A stretch of 64,000 bases of DNA, taken from contig NZ_CP032683.1 in NCBI RefSeq assembly GCF_001304615.2, positions 2,480,001 through 2,544,000 of the forward strand, read 5' to 3'. This stretch comes from Methanosarcina flavescens (lineage in GTDB: Archaea; Halobacteriota; Methanosarcinia; Methanosarcinales; Methanosarcinaceae). The translations under genes were made by a program, and so were the position numbers. Under the pieces are notes generated by a model, which was not told where the DNA came from, did not search any database, and worked only from the letters and a program-made list of their open reading frames with translations. How positions within the stretch are numbered: the first letter of the stretch is position 1; each line of letters starts with the position of its first letter. Positions 18,310 to 27,651 of this stretch are shown here, piece by piece.

Positions 18310-18561
18310 ATGTCAAAGGAATTTGCAAGAAACCTCTTTAACAAACAGGTAATGGCTACCGACGGAACCGAGATAGGAGTACTAAGCAACATCGTAGTCG
18401 AGATAAGGGGAGGAAACATTATTGACATGATGGTTATCCCCAATCCTAATTTTGACACAACGAGGTACAGGAAGGAGGATAACTTTATCCTGATTCCTTT
18501 CGATTCCGTTAGTGCCATAAAAGACTACATAATAATTGACAAGATGAAAGCAAAAGCGTAA
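18310..18561 (+). CDS. PRC-barrel domain protein
   Basis: An 83-residue single-domain PRC-barrel protein (MSKEFARNLFNKQVMATDGT, GVLSNIVVEIRGGNI, NFILIPFDSVSAIKDYIII). Such small archaeal PRC-barrel proteins are widespread, and related domains occur in RNA-processing and photosynthetic proteins; this one has no known role, although archaeal PRC-barrel proteins have been linked to the cell-division apparatus in haloarchaea. GGAGA precedes the ATG by 11 bases. It ends just before a strong hairpin at 18571-18592 that probably terminates transcription, so it forms a short unit of its own or the tail of the cdc48 unit. Confidence 0.88.
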   Translation: MSKEFARNLFNKQVMATDGTEIGVLSNIVVEIRGGNIIDMMVIPNPNFDTTRYRKEDNFILIPFDSVSAIKDYIIIDKMKAKA

Positions 18562-18570
18562 ATTAAAACA

Positions 18571-18606
18571 AAGAGAGGAAGTTTCCTCTCTTCTCATACT
18601 TTGTTT
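18571..18606 (+). terminator. Hairpin terminator after the PRC-barrel gene
   Basis: AAGAGAGGAA at 18571-18580 pairs perfectly with TTCCTCTCTT at 18583-18592 around a GT loop. An outer pairing of AAACAAAG before and CTTTGTTT after is also possible. A T-run follows at about 18602-18608. It lies nine bases after the PRC-barrel stop codon. Confidence 0.7.
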
Positions 18607-18823
18607 TTATTCTGTGTTTATTTCAGCATAGAGGATCTCTTCCTATATTCCCTAACTCTGCTTTGAGAGCGTTGATTCCGTATCGCTTGCTTCGCTCACT
18701 CAGGCGTACTTGCTTTAAGTTATATTTTCTTCTCGAATTGCTTCTGGGGATAATTCGATTAGTTTATAAAGTCTGACAGTATAGAGCAATGGAAAATAAA
18801 CAAACTGATGAAAGGTGGTCAGG

Positions 18824-19537
18824 TTGACGTTTAAGAAAAGCAGCAAGTATGATACTGACTTTGTTAAAGAAAATATGATGGGCCCAAACCCAATGAAAAT
18901 ACTTGAGGAGATCGCAGAGTCTTTAAAGTTTGAAAAAGGCATGCGGGTACTTGATCTTGGCTGCGGGCGGGCACTTACTTCAATTTTCCTAGCAAAAGAA
19001 TATGACGTTACTGTTTTTGCAACCGACCTCTGGATCAGTGCAACGGATAATTATGAGAGAATCAGGTCAACGGGGCTGGAAGATAAAATAATCCCAATAC
19101 ATGCCGAGGCACACGACCTGCCGTTTGCCAACGAATTTTTTGACCTTGCCGTATGTGTGGATGCTTATCACTATTTCGGGATTGAGGAAAATTACCTGAC
19201 AGACCATCTTGCCCCTCTTGTAAAAAAAGGATGTCAGATAGCAGTTGCAGTCCCTGGGCTGAAAAAGGAATTCACTGACGGGGTTCCGGCAGAATTACAG
19301 CCATACTGGTGTGAAGATATGGATTTAACTCTGCACTCACGCGACTGGTGGTACGATTTATGGAAAAAATCCGATTCAGTTAGCATTCAGGAGTGCAAAG
19401 AGCTAAACTGTCTTGAAGAAGCCTGGCAGGACTGGCTTTCCTGCGACAACGACTACGCCCGCAGGGATATAGAAATGATGGAAGCCGAAGGTGGAAACTA
19501 CTTTAATCTTGTCTCAATAATAGCTACTAAGCTGTGA
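18824..19537 (+). CDS. SAM-dependent class I methyltransferase
   Basis: A 237-residue Rossmann-fold methyltransferase. Motif I is VLDLGCGRALTSIFLA, motif II has VTVFATDLW, and EAHDLPFANEFFDLAVCVDAYHYFG matches motifs III-IV of the small-molecule (UbiE/Methyltransf_11-like) class. The C-terminal region is tryptophan-rich (LHSRDWWYDLWKKSDSVS) and probably shapes the substrate site. The TTG at 18824 is chosen over the GTG at 18815 because AGGTGG stands five bases before it. The substrate is unknown. It has no operon partner; the AT-rich accessory block begins just downstream. Confidence 0.88.
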   Translation: MTFKKSSKYDTDFVKENMMGPNPMKILEEIAESLKFEKGMRVLDLGCGRALTSIFLAKEYDVTVFATDLWISATDNYERIRSTGLEDKIIPIHAEAHDLPFANEFFDLAVCVDAYHYFGIEENYLTDHLAPLVKKGCQIAVAVPGLKKEFTDGVPAELQPYWCEDMDLTLHSRDWWYDLWKKSDSVSIQECKELNCLEEAWQDWLSCDNDYARRDIEMMEAEGGNYFNLVSIIATKL

Positions 19538-19639
19538 AGAAGTTTTGAGACTCAATTTTTATTTTTTTCGGGAGAGTTTCAGGCGCGAGAATAGTCCTGA
19601 AATATTCTATTGAAAAAATAGTTTTAAAAAATATAAGTA

Positions 19640-20107
19640 TTGAATCGTTTACTTTACATCATGTATTCCAGAATAAATGGTAACATTTTTTCCCAAACAA
19701 GTGAAATTGTCTTTTTTACTATCATGGTCAATATTCTTATTGCCAGCGCTGAAACTTACCTGAGAAATCCAGAAATTTTTGATCAAAACGGTCTCACGAG
19801 TTTACTACCAGTCTGGTATCAATTATCAGCAGGATTTTTAGCAATTTATTACTTTGTTACATGAAGGTATGAGGATAATGTAACAAAGAAAGAATCTATT
19901 AACAAACACAGGTACAATACTGTGCGGATTAACTTATTTTGCAGCAGCCTTTTGCTTCTGTGTTTGATCCTCGTTAACAATTTTCCTGCATATTTCACAT
20001 TAATAGGCTCATACTTGCATAATTTAGCATACTTATCAATAGCAATAAACGTGATTGTACTGGCAATTTTAGCGTTGAATCTCTCTCATTTATTCAAAAA
20101 GAAGTGA
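19640..20107 (+). pseudogene. Small membrane protein gene interrupted by one TGA
   Basis: Two short ORFs, 19640-19864 and 19922-20107, are in the same frame and are joined by 19 sense codons, with a single TGA at 19862-19864. Read through, they give one protein of about 155 residues with four hydrophobic stretches: FFTIMVNILIASA, WYQLSAGFLAIYYF, LLLLCLILVNNF and AYLSIAINVIVLAILALNL, ending in a basic tail. The stop follows IYYFVT and precedes RYEDNV, where a TGG to TGA change would explain it. It is a recent null mutation, a sequencing error or true truncation. The likely start is TTG 19640 or ATG 19661. No family is recognised. Confidence 0.6.
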
Positions 20108-20313
20108 GGACGTAAGCTTTTGTGCTTAGTTCTGCACTTTCTTTCTTAAAAACGAGACTATTTGATCTTATTTATTGATTATAGACTGAATTAATGGTTT
20201 GAAATAATGCATGATTTATTTATTGAATTTTTTAATTATTTGTTAGATAGTTTACAGTCTCTTACCGATTATTATTTAGTTCAACCTTACAAATAAATCT
20301 CAATTTAGATAAA

Positions 20314-20322
20314 CTTATAAAG
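20314..20322 (+). promoter_or_regulatory. TATA-like element of the HD-STAND-TPR gene
   Basis: CTTATAAAG is centred about 35 bases before the ATG at 20353. A start 25 bases downstream would leave a leader of only about ten bases, and no Shine-Dalgarno sequence is seen there. The gene therefore appears to be transcribed alone from its own promoter with a very short leader. Confidence 0.5.
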
Positions 20323-20352
20323 ATTACTTTTCATTATCATAAATGACTGCAT

Positions 20353-23300
20353 ATGAAATTAAAACAGCAATTAGGTACTGACTACGCCACTAAATTGAAA
20401 GTAATTGAAAGCAAAGCAAAAGAAATCTGGGAAAAAGGCGAATTGTACCATACTTATTACACATTACATGGAATGAAACATTCGGATGCAGTTGTAAACA
20501 TACTCGACCTCTTAGTAGATGGCTTAAATCCTGAAGATAAACTTGACGAAATTGAGATCTTTTGTTTGCTGTCAGCTGCATACTTACATGATGTGGGGAT
20601 GCAACGTAAATACCCAGATGACGAGGCAAGGATAGAAAGTATTTTTCAAGCAAAAAATAAACCTTACACAATTCAGGATCTAATAAGAGACGAACACCAT
20701 TTAAGAAGTGGTCGTTACATAAAAGAGAACTTTAAAACTTTAGATCTTGACTTATATGAAGCTGAATGCGTGAGATTAATCTCAGAGGGGCATCGGAAAG
20801 TAAACCTTGGTTCAGATGATTATGAAAGTCAGGCTATAGGTTTTAAGAGAGTACGCGTACGTTTACTTTCATCGCTTCTAAGGTTAGCTGATGAGCTTGA
20901 CATTGATTATAGACGTGCACCTGAAACGTTGTATGAAATCCTAAAAGAAGATATGCCAGACTTTTCCCGGCTTCAATGGCTGAAGCATTATTACACAAGT
21001 GGCTTAATTATTGAACCAGTTACCAAAGAAGGCAAAAGAAGACTTTCCATAGAGATTAATTGCCAGTATCCAAGAGAAGATGAAGGACGTAAAATAACTG
21101 AAGTACTCATTTTGAAACCAATAGAAGAGAAGATAGAAGAATTGAAAACAATATTCTTAGAATATGGTCTAAAAATCGATCTAGCTTACAGAGTAAAAGT
21201 GAATGCAGATTTATCTGAAATTCCTGAATTCCTGTACAGAGATGACTTTGGTCAAAACTTAAAAGTTTCAATCGAACTACCAAGGACTAAAGGGTTTGTT
21301 AGTAGAGACGACAAATTAAATGAGTTATCGGACTCACTAAATAGAAATATTATAGTAATTGAAGGAATACCAGGAATTGGAAAAACTTATATTTCAGCTA
21401 AATTTGCAGAAAAACTGAAAGACAGATTTGATGTCTATTGGTATGGCAATTTAAGTGAAGTGAGTACTCTAAGTTCTGTTTTAAAAAAGTTTGCATACTT
21501 TCTAAAAGGAAAAAATAAGCCAAGACTTGCCAATTCCATAGAACATTTTGGATACGACAATGATGTCTTAATTGCATTGCTTAAAGAGGAATTGAACTCT
21601 AGTAACTTCGCCATCTTTCTCGATGATTATCATAAAGCTGAGAAAGAATTAAACCCTTTATTAAGAGAACTATTATCTATTGATAATTCAAAAATCATAG
21701 TAATTACCCGTCATGAGCCTAAATTCTATAATTCAGTTGACACTCTTGAGAATAGAGTGACTACGGTACAAATTGATTCATGGAGCCCTGAACATACTAA
21801 AATGATGCTAGAAACACGTGGTATAGAAACAAGCGAATTAGTGCTAAGGGAAATTCATGAGAGGCTTCATGGACATCCTCAATACTTAAATCTTTTTTGC
21901 ATTCTAGCTCTAAAGGATACAGCAGAAGAATTATTGCGAAATGTGCCTAAAGCTCTCAAAGAAGCCCATGATTATCTTGAGACTGAAGTTTACAATTCCT
22001 TATCTTCCAATGAAAAAATATTGTTGCAGACAATAGCGATATTTAGACTTCCCGAAACAATAGAAGCATTCGATAGCGTAAATGAATTTAAAGATTTGTC
22101 TGAAACACTTGACGAGTTAATTAATAAGTTATTGGTTAATGAAATAGGTTCAAACACTTTTAAAGTACATGATATTATACGCGATTACTGTTTAAGTGAT
22201 CCTAAAAAGAAAGCGTTAAGAAGATATCATGAAAATGCAGCTAAGTATTACCTTTCTCTAAGTGATGAACCAGAAAACATCTTAGAGGCAGCGTATCATT
22301 TTGAGAAAGCAGATTTGAAGGAGAAATCATCTAAAACACTTATAGAAAACGCAAGTAATTTTATTTCGAAAGGATTTTGGGATAAAATAGAAATTCAGCT
22401 AAAAAGTTCAATTAAATCTTTTCAAAGAAAAAACCAACCAAATGACATTAATTTACTTGCTTGTGCACATCTAACTATTGGCACTTTATATGACACAAAA
22501 GGAGAATATGATCTAGCTTTAAAACATGCTGACCAGTCTAAACTTTTGTTCAACAGAATTAAAGAGAGACATAATATTTTTAATGTATATACATTACTTT
22601 CTTCTATACATCATCATAAAAATAATAATAAAATAGCTACTGATTACACTCAAAAGTGCTTACAAATAGCTGAATCCCAAAAAAATGATTATTTGAAGGC
22701 TGTTGCAATTGGAAACAAAGCGAATTTACTCGGTTATGAAGACGACGAACTCCGAATGAAATATTTTCAGGAAGCTTTGGAAATCTTTGAACAATATGGT
22801 TCATTACATAACATAGCACAAACTTTTGGAAACATTGCAATATTGTACTCTAGAATGAAAAAGTTTGAAAAGGCCTATGAATGCATTACAAAATCTTTAA
22901 GAATACAAGAAGAAAGGAACGCTATTTACGATATTGCAAAAGTTAAACATAGCAGGGCTTTTATATATTTACAGGATCCCGCAAAATCCATGAATTATGA
23001 AAGAATTGTAGGATGTTTGGCAGAGGTTCTAGGAATATATGAGAAGATTGGTCATAAAAGGGGAGTTGCAGAAACTCTAGAATTAATTGGAGATATATAT
23101 TTTAAAAATGAAAAATTTGAATTAGCTATCGAAAACTACCAGTGTGCTCTAGACACTTATGAAAAGATAAATAATAAGGCAATGGTTGCACAAACACTCT
23201 TATCAATTGGAAATATATATCTAAAAAATAAAGATTTTGAGTTAGCTATAGAAATTTATCGCAGAGCGAGTGATCTTTATTCATCATTAAATCAAGAAGC

Positions 23301-23991
23301 AGACAGAGTAGACGTAGAAATATCATTAGCAGAGGTACTTTTATTAGCTGGAAGTCCCGAAGAAGCTCTTAATGAAGTTTCCAAAATTATTGTGTTGGAT
23401 GATGAAAAGAACTCCTTAAACAATAGGGAAAAAGCTCTAACACTTTTTTTCGCAACGGTCTCATCTATTATGTTGAACAAAGTGAATCAATCGTCTCAAT
23501 TTTTGCAAAAGATTGGAAGTTTAGATAATAAAGAGTTTTCAATAAACTGGGACTTTTCCGATATTGAATCTGTCTTAATTAAAACTGGTGAAAGTAAACA
23601 ACTACTTTTAGATGTTATATCTTTTTTAAAGGGTGAAACAAATTTTCCTATTATCAGACTTGAGGATGTTCAGATATTGGGAGAGGATAAAGGTACAAAA
23701 TCTAAAGTTTATCATCCCTTTGCTGGGTATTTGACAATCTCAGTGACCGACACCGACTTAGAAAAACTAATTAAACAAATCAATCAATCTCAAATAATGT
23801 ACTTTGACGTACCCGATATAATGGATTTAGAACGTAAAAAGGCTTTGCTGATGTTAGGATTTTTGTCGAAGAAGGGGATTTACGAAGTACAATCTTTGGA
23901 AGGTCAAGAGTACAAAATAAATTTAACTAAAAAAGGGTCGAGGTTACTAAAATCTGTTTTAATGCCTGAGCAACAATTATCACCATCATGA
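20353..23991 (+). CDS. HD-domain / STAND NTPase / TPR protein, possible immune sensor
   Basis: A 1212-residue multidomain protein. Residues about 10-270 form an HD-type metal phosphohydrolase or nuclease-like domain: H39 and H43 in LHGMKHSDAV, H79-D80 in AAYLHDVGM, H115-H116 in RDEHHLRSG, and D180 in RLADELDID. This resembles the HD domains of conflict systems that often sit with chaperone-like or NTPase modules. Residues 330-640 form a STAND/NB-ARC NTPase with Walker A GIPGIGKT (338-345), Walker B FAIFLDDYHKA (419-429) and sensor IIVITRHEP. Residues 640-1060 are TPR repeats (FELAIENYQCALDTYEKI and similar). A winged-helix-like tail ends the protein. Base composition is much more AT-rich than the neighbouring housekeeping genes. 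The effector-NTPase-sensor order matches antiviral STAND proteins, but function is inferred. Confidence 0.85.
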   Translation: MKLKQQLGTDYATKLKVIESKAKEIWEKGELYHTYYTLHGMKHSDAVVNILDLLVDGLNPEDKLDEIEIFCLLSAAYLHDVGMQRKYPDDEARIESIFQAKNKPYTIQDLIRDEHHLRSGRYIKENFKTLDLDLYEAECVRLISEGHRKVNLGSDDYESQAIGFKRVRVRLLSSLLRLADELDIDYRRAPETLYEILKEDMPDFSRLQWLKHYYTSGLIIEPVTKEGKRRLSIEINCQYPREDEGRKITEVLILKPIEEKIEELKTIFLEYGLKIDLAYRVKVNADLSEIPEFLYRDDFGQNLKVSIELPRTKGFVSRDDKLNELSDSLNRNIIVIEGIPGIGKTYISAKFAEKLKDRFDVYWYGNLSEVSTLSSVLKKFAYFLKGKNKPRLANSIEHFGYDNDVLIALLKEELNSSNFAIFLDDYHKAEKELNPLLRELLSIDNSKIIVITRHEPKFYNSVDTLENRVTTVQIDSWSPEHTKMMLETRGIETSELVLREIHERLHGHPQYLNLFCILALKDTAEELLRNVPKALKEAHDYLETEVYNSLSSNEKILLQTIAIFRLPETIEAFDSVNEFKDLSETLDELINKLLVNEIGSNTFKVHDIIRDYCLSDPKKKALRRYHENAAKYYLSLSDEPENILEAAYHFEKADLKEKSSKTLIENASNFISKGFWDKIEIQLKSSIKSFQRKNQPNDINLLACAHLTIGTLYDTKGEYDLALKHADQSKLLFNRIKERHNIFNVYTLLSSIHHHKNNNKIATDYTQKCLQIAESQKNDYLKAVAIGNKANLLGYEDDELRMKYFQEALEIFEQYGSLHNIAQTFGNIAILYSRMKKFEKAYECITKSLRIQEERNAIYDIAKVKHSRAFIYLQDPAKSMNYERIVGCLAEVLGIYEKIGHKRGVAETLELIGDIYFKNEKFELAIENYQCALDTYEKINNKAMVAQTLLSIGNIYLKNKDFELAIEIYRRASDLYSSLNQEADRVDVEISLAEVLLLAGSPEEALNEVSKIIVLDDEKNSLNNREKALTLFFATVSSIMLNKVNQSSQFLQKIGSLDNKEFSINWDFSDIESVLIKTGESKQLLLDVISFLKGETNFPIIRLEDVQILGEDKGTKSKVYHPFAGYLTISVTDTDLEKLIKQINQSQIMYFDVPDIMDLERKKALLMLGFLSKKGIYEVQSLEGQEYKINLTKKGSRLLKSVLMPEQQLSPS

Positions 23992-24776
23992 ATTTGCTTT
24001 TGTACATTGCAAGTTGAAGTATCATAAAGGAGATAGTTAAAGTCATTTACTAACGCTTTACTTTCTAATTATGTTTGCTTGCGCTATCCAGCAAAATATT
24101 GAATCATATAATTCTGTCAATTTCATGCCTTTATAATGAAAAATAGTTTCAATATTAGACTTAAATTTCATAGAGAAAACGGTAGCAACGGTAGGAAAAG
24201 GTAAAATCTGACTCACTCCAAGTTTTAAATATCCTTTTTTCACCCCTTTGTGATTTCAAGGCATGTCACATCGAACTATTGTTGTTATATATTCAATCTA
24301 GATGTTGACGAGAATTTACAGCACTAATCATCGTGGACAGAACTTAATGCTGCTCAAAACAATAAGAGAAATTTAAGTGCAAGCTCAAAAATAACTGCAA
24401 TTCATTGGCCGTCGGTTAAGTAATCTTCTTGCCCTGTATGCTGTCGATTCTATAGCAAACTTCCAGAAGGTACGGACTTAGATAAATCAGAAAGCTATGA
24501 AGGCACCTGTGAAAAAATAGACACTAGAAGTTTTGATAGTTCACATTCTTCCATATTTCTTATGCACTTGTTAAGCCGTCAAAATATCGAAAACATATGC
24601 CTTGTTTTCAGCTTAATCAATTTGAGAACGTATCCGATAATCTCCAACTCTAAGAGCATGTCTTAAAATAAATTGATCACACAATTAGGATAGTAATCTA
24701 ATCATTAGATTTGACATTCCCAGCTATCCAATTGTAAATGGTATGGTTTAGATACATCCCCAGGAGGCAGAAGGTT
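23992..24776. other. Intergenic region with unrecognised remnants
   Basis: This AT-rich gap of nearly 800 bases lies downstream of the HD-STAND-TPR gene. On the minus strand 24058-24243 is open for 61 codons and ends MKLTELYDSIFCWIAQANII, which looks protein-like, but it has no ribosome binding site and no recognised family. It could be the end of a lost gene. The rest (24244-24737) has stops in all frames and no clear inverted repeats. It looks like decayed accessory DNA. Confidence 0.35.
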
Positions 24777-25172
24777 TTGGAAGATTGGAAAATAAAGATT
24801 TCTGTGCTCTGGCTCTTTGCATCAATTGCCTTTCTGGCTCATCAGATACTGTTGCTTATGGAGCCGGGTATAATAGAAAATCTAATGGCGGGAGAAGCAG
24901 AAGGTCAGAAAATAGTGCCTGAGCTGATACTGTTCTTTGCAATCTTGATGCTGGTTCCGATGTTGATGGCTTTCCTATCCCTGACCCTGAAATATTCGAT
25001 AAATCGCCGGGTAAATATTATTGTGGGCACAATCTTTGCTGTCATCTGGTTAGTTGGCGTAGTTGATGCGGTACAATCTGCATATTGGGGTGGGGCACTA
25101 ATGACGTTTTCAGCAGTCGTGGCTTCGGTATTGATTGTCTGGTATGCGTGGAAGTCAAAACAGATAACTTGA
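24777..25172 (+). CDS. Small membrane protein, DUF6326-like
   Basis: A 131-residue integral membrane protein with four predicted helices: ISVLWLFASIAFLAHQILLL, LILFFAILMLVPMLMAFLSL, NIIVGTIFAVIWLVGVVDAV and LMTFSAVVASVLIVWYAW. It resembles a family of uncharacterised four-helix proteins (DUF6326); I am not certain of the family. The start is taken as TTG at 24777, since AGGAGG stands nine bases before it; an ATG at 24738 would add 13 residues that include the Shine-Dalgarno codons. No neighbour gives a functional clue. It may be a transport- or stress-related membrane protein. Confidence 0.75.
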   Translation: MEDWKIKISVLWLFASIAFLAHQILLLMEPGIIENLMAGEAEGQKIVPELILFFAILMLVPMLMAFLSLTLKYSINRRVNIIVGTIFAVIWLVGVVDAVQSAYWGGALMTFSAVVASVLIVWYAWKSKQIT

Positions 25173-25325
25173 ATCTTACCAACCGAATCTAGGTAAAGGG
25201 TCTATTAATAATGAAAATTAAGGAAATTAATTGAATTATAAACAATCAATTTCCTGTGGAGTATTAAAGATAACTAAATAGTTTATCTTATAGGGTGGTA
25301 TAAGGAAGAGAAAAGAAGATTTCCA

Positions 25326-25346
25326 CCCCGGCAGCTTGCTGCGGGG
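25326..25346. terminator. GC-rich hairpin between convergent genes
   Basis: CCCCGGCAGC pairs with GCTGCGGGG around a TT loop, with one bulged G. It lies between the convergent small membrane protein gene and the DUF2795-like gene. It is GC-rich in an AT-rich gap, so it stands out as a likely bidirectional transcription end or a repetitive hairpin element. No T-run follows it directly. Confidence 0.5.
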
Positions 25347-25381
25347 GTATTGGGCTGAATGAAAAAGAGTAAATTAAGTTT

Positions 25382-25615
25382 TCAGGAAGGAACCCCCATA
25401 TAAATCATATGAAGCTCTTTGGCGACTTCCTCAGCGTTATTATACTGTTTATCCGGTAGCAGGCCAAGTTCCCGAAGAATGTCCGGAAGTGCTCCACTCT
25501 TCTTTGCCTGGGCAATAATCTCGTTCCTTTTTACAGGAAAATCCATACTCTGTAATATCTTCTGAGCTCCCATAGGAAGTTCGGCAATAAATTCGCTTTT
25601 AGTCTCTTTTTCCAT
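25382..25615 (-). CDS. DUF2795-like small protein
   Basis: A 77-residue soluble protein with the pattern of the DUF2795 family: FPVKRNEIIAQAKKSGALPD, then ILRELGLLPDKQYNNAEEV, which is a conserved motif of the family (small helical domains with a PDREY-like element). The role of the family is not known; related proteins are common in actinobacteria and archaea. It starts with ATG 11 bases after GGGGAAA. It is on its own, facing the small membrane protein gene across the hairpin at 25326. Confidence 0.75.
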   Translation of the reverse strand: MEKETKSEFIAELPMGAQKILQSMDFPVKRNEIIAQAKKSGALPDILRELGLLPDKQYNNAEEVAKELHMIYMGVPS

Positions 25616-26126
25616 AATATTTCCCCTTTACTCTTGTTTAATCTTTATTTAATTCCATGAAGGCATTTGAGGCATTTACATACTCCTTTCCCTGAGATTA
25701 CCAGGTTCCGCCAGCAAAATGTTGTTTCTGGCATTCTCTCCTTAACGCTTAACAGAACCTTCCTGTTTTGCAGGAAATCGATGCTGATTAAAGCCTCTTG
25801 AAAGAAGCTGTACTTCTTTTTCCAGTATGAATATTATGATAATACTATTTAAAAGTTAGCATTATTGTATTAAGATATATTAAATATTAACATAATTTTT
25901 AAGTTTAGTAACAAAATAAGTTATAAATTAGTAAATTTTTAAGATTGAAACTAATAAAAATCCTCACTTCAGTAAGTCTCTTGGATTCAATAAATCTTTT
26001 AAAGTAAGTCTTCTGAATTCAATAAATCCTTCAGATTACAATTTATCCATATTTATGTATGTGAGTCAATAAAAAGAGATCCGTATTAAACTTAAATTTA
26101 ATAAGCTTTGTAGGGTTTACTGGCAG
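25616..26126. other. AT-rich intergenic region with a two-copy tandem repeat
   Basis: This 511-base gap lies between divergent genes. At about 25973-26035 a unit of about 33 bases with the core AGTAAGTCT and GATTCAATAAATC occurs twice in tandem with few differences. AAATTTAATAAGC at 26092-26104 lies 25-30 bases before the next ATG and may be the TATA element of the transglutaminase-like gene, whose mRNA would then be leaderless. No coding frame was found. Confidence 0.45.
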
Positions 26127-26750
26127 ATGAATAAGATGTACACTGAAAGCGATAACCTTCAGGACTACCTCAAAAAGAGTGAAGTCATAAACTATGACCA
26201 CAGGCTGATTGTTGAGAAGTGCCTTGAACTGCAGAAAGGCACAGGCGACGAGATCAGCCTGATTAAAAAGGTTTATGAATTCGTTCGGGATGAGATTCAT
26301 CACTCAGGCGATATAGGGGCACAGGAAGTTAACTGTACGGCATCAGAGGTTCTGGAGGCGGGTCACGGGATATGCTGTGCTAAAGCTCACCTGCTTGCAG
26401 CCATGCTGAGATTTTTCGGGGTTCCTGTCGGATTCTGCTATCAGAAACTTTCCTCAAGTCGCGATGTTAACAGGAAGTTCCTGCACGGCTTAAACGCTGT
26501 ATATTTGATAGATCTGGACAAATGGATAAGATTGGATGCAAGAGGTAACAAGCCAGGCATAGACGCTCAGTTTTCCATACACGAAGAAAAGATTGCAAAA
26601 CCAGCCCGCAAAGAGTTTGGGGAAGAAGATAGCCACATAATATTTGCAGACCCTAATCCTACTGTTGTTGAAATATTAAAGAAAAGTAATAACATGGAAG
26701 AATTATGGATGCAATGGGATCTTGGGCTGAGAGATTTATTTCAAGATTAA
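26127..26750 (+). CDS. Transglutaminase-like cysteine peptidase-fold protein
   Basis: A 207-residue protein of the transglutaminase-like superfamily. The catalytic triad is visible: cysteine in GHGICCAKAHLLAAMLRFFG, histidine in FLHGLNAVYL, and aspartate in WIRLDARGN. The order and spacing fit cytoplasmic archaeal members, which are thought to be proteases or amide hydrolases rather than cross-linkers. There is no signal peptide or membrane helix. ATG is not preceded by a ribosome binding site, and a TATA-like stretch about 29 bases upstream suggests a leaderless transcript. The substrate is unknown. Confidence 0.88.
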   Translation: MNKMYTESDNLQDYLKKSEVINYDHRLIVEKCLELQKGTGDEISLIKKVYEFVRDEIHHSGDIGAQEVNCTASEVLEAGHGICCAKAHLLAAMLRFFGVPVGFCYQKLSSSRDVNRKFLHGLNAVYLIDLDKWIRLDARGNKPGIDAQFSIHEEKIAKPARKEFGEEDSHIIFADPNPTVVEILKKSNNMEELWMQWDLGLRDLFQD

Positions 26751-26807
26751 AAATTAATTGGGGAGCGTTAGGGAAGCCGCTGTTGCGCTGTTTTTAATTT
26801 GAGGTTT

Positions 26808-27488
26808 TTAAATCCAGCCTTTCTCCTCAAGAAATTCGATGGCTTCTATGGTTCCGTCGCCATAGGTAGCTTCTGTTACATAATCTGCGGCTTCCTTTAT
26901 TATTTCATCCCCGTTCCCGACAGCGATTCCGAAACCTGAAACCTCAAACATCTCTACGTCGTTTGCAGAGTCCCCTATGGCTACAAAATCTCTGGCTTTT
27001 AGCCCCATCATGTTTGCAAGTTTCTTAAGACCAACACCTTTGTTGACTTTCTTGCTTTTGATATGTATAGCATATTTAGTATCAACCATTTCGACGTCCA
27101 GATTCTGGGTTTTGAGAAGAGATCGGGCTTTTTCAAGGTCAAAGTCTCGCCTGAGGGCAATTTCGGTTTTTCGGTAGAGAGGATCGAGTTTGGTGAGGTT
27201 AAAATATCGGGAAAGAAAAGAATAGGCTTTCTCGCATTCTTCCATGCTTTCCTCATACGTACCCTGCAAATCGAAGCGGACAGTTATAGCTCCACCATTT
27301 TCCGCGATCACAGCACCCTCAAGGCCTATAAGCCTTGATGTCGTCCTTGCATAGCAGAGAATATTCCCTGTGGCAAGCACGAAAGGAAGTTTAAGAGTGC
27401 GGATCTTTTTGACGGCCCCCAGATGAAGTTCCCTTTTCTCGCAGGTGATTGTCCCGTCAATATCGGCAACAATGGCTTTGAATTTCAT
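26808..27488 (-). CDS. Archaeal HAD-family phosphoglycolate phosphatase
   Basis: A 226-residue Cof-type (C2-capped) haloacid dehalogenase phosphatase of the archaeal phosphoglycolate phosphatase group. Motif I is IVADIDGTITCE, motif II is VLATGN, the motif III lysine lies in the KSKKVNKGVGLKKLA stretch, and motif IV is AIGDSANDVEMFEVSG. The cap domain spans about residues 85-150. It is expected to dephosphorylate 2-phosphoglycolate, although the family is promiscuous. It converges with the transglutaminase-like gene and lies 160 bases beyond radA on the same strand. Confidence 0.9.
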   Translation of the reverse strand: MKFKAIVADIDGTITCEKRELHLGAVKKIRTLKLPFVLATGNILCYARTTSRLIGLEGAVIAENGGAITVRFDLQGTYEESMEECEKAYSFLSRYFNLTKLDPLYRKTEIALRRDFDLEKARSLLKTQNLDVEMVDTKYAIHIKSKKVNKGVGLKKLANMMGLKARDFVAIGDSANDVEMFEVSGFGIAVGNGDEIIKEAADYVTEATYGDGTIEAIEFLEEKGWI

Positions 27489-27651
27489 TAAAAAAGATTG
27501 GAGATGGGTAGATAAAACATTTCCCTACCCAGCTTTGGATGTATTTACCGTTTATATCTGTTACTTTTTGTAAATTTATCACAACGTTGTTTGTCTCTTG
27601 ATTTCACTGATTTGCGGTTTCTCAAGTTCACTTGCCTGCGGCTTTTCAACC

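Noticed and set aside
19862-19864. In-frame TGA as a recoded amino acid
   Set aside because: Methanosarcina recodes UAG (pyrrolysine), not UGA, and is not known to use selenocysteine. A nonsense mutation is simpler.
24058-24243. Minus-strand ORF of 61 codons
   Set aside because: It may be a remnant, but without a ribosome binding site or family match it is only mentioned in the intergenic entry.
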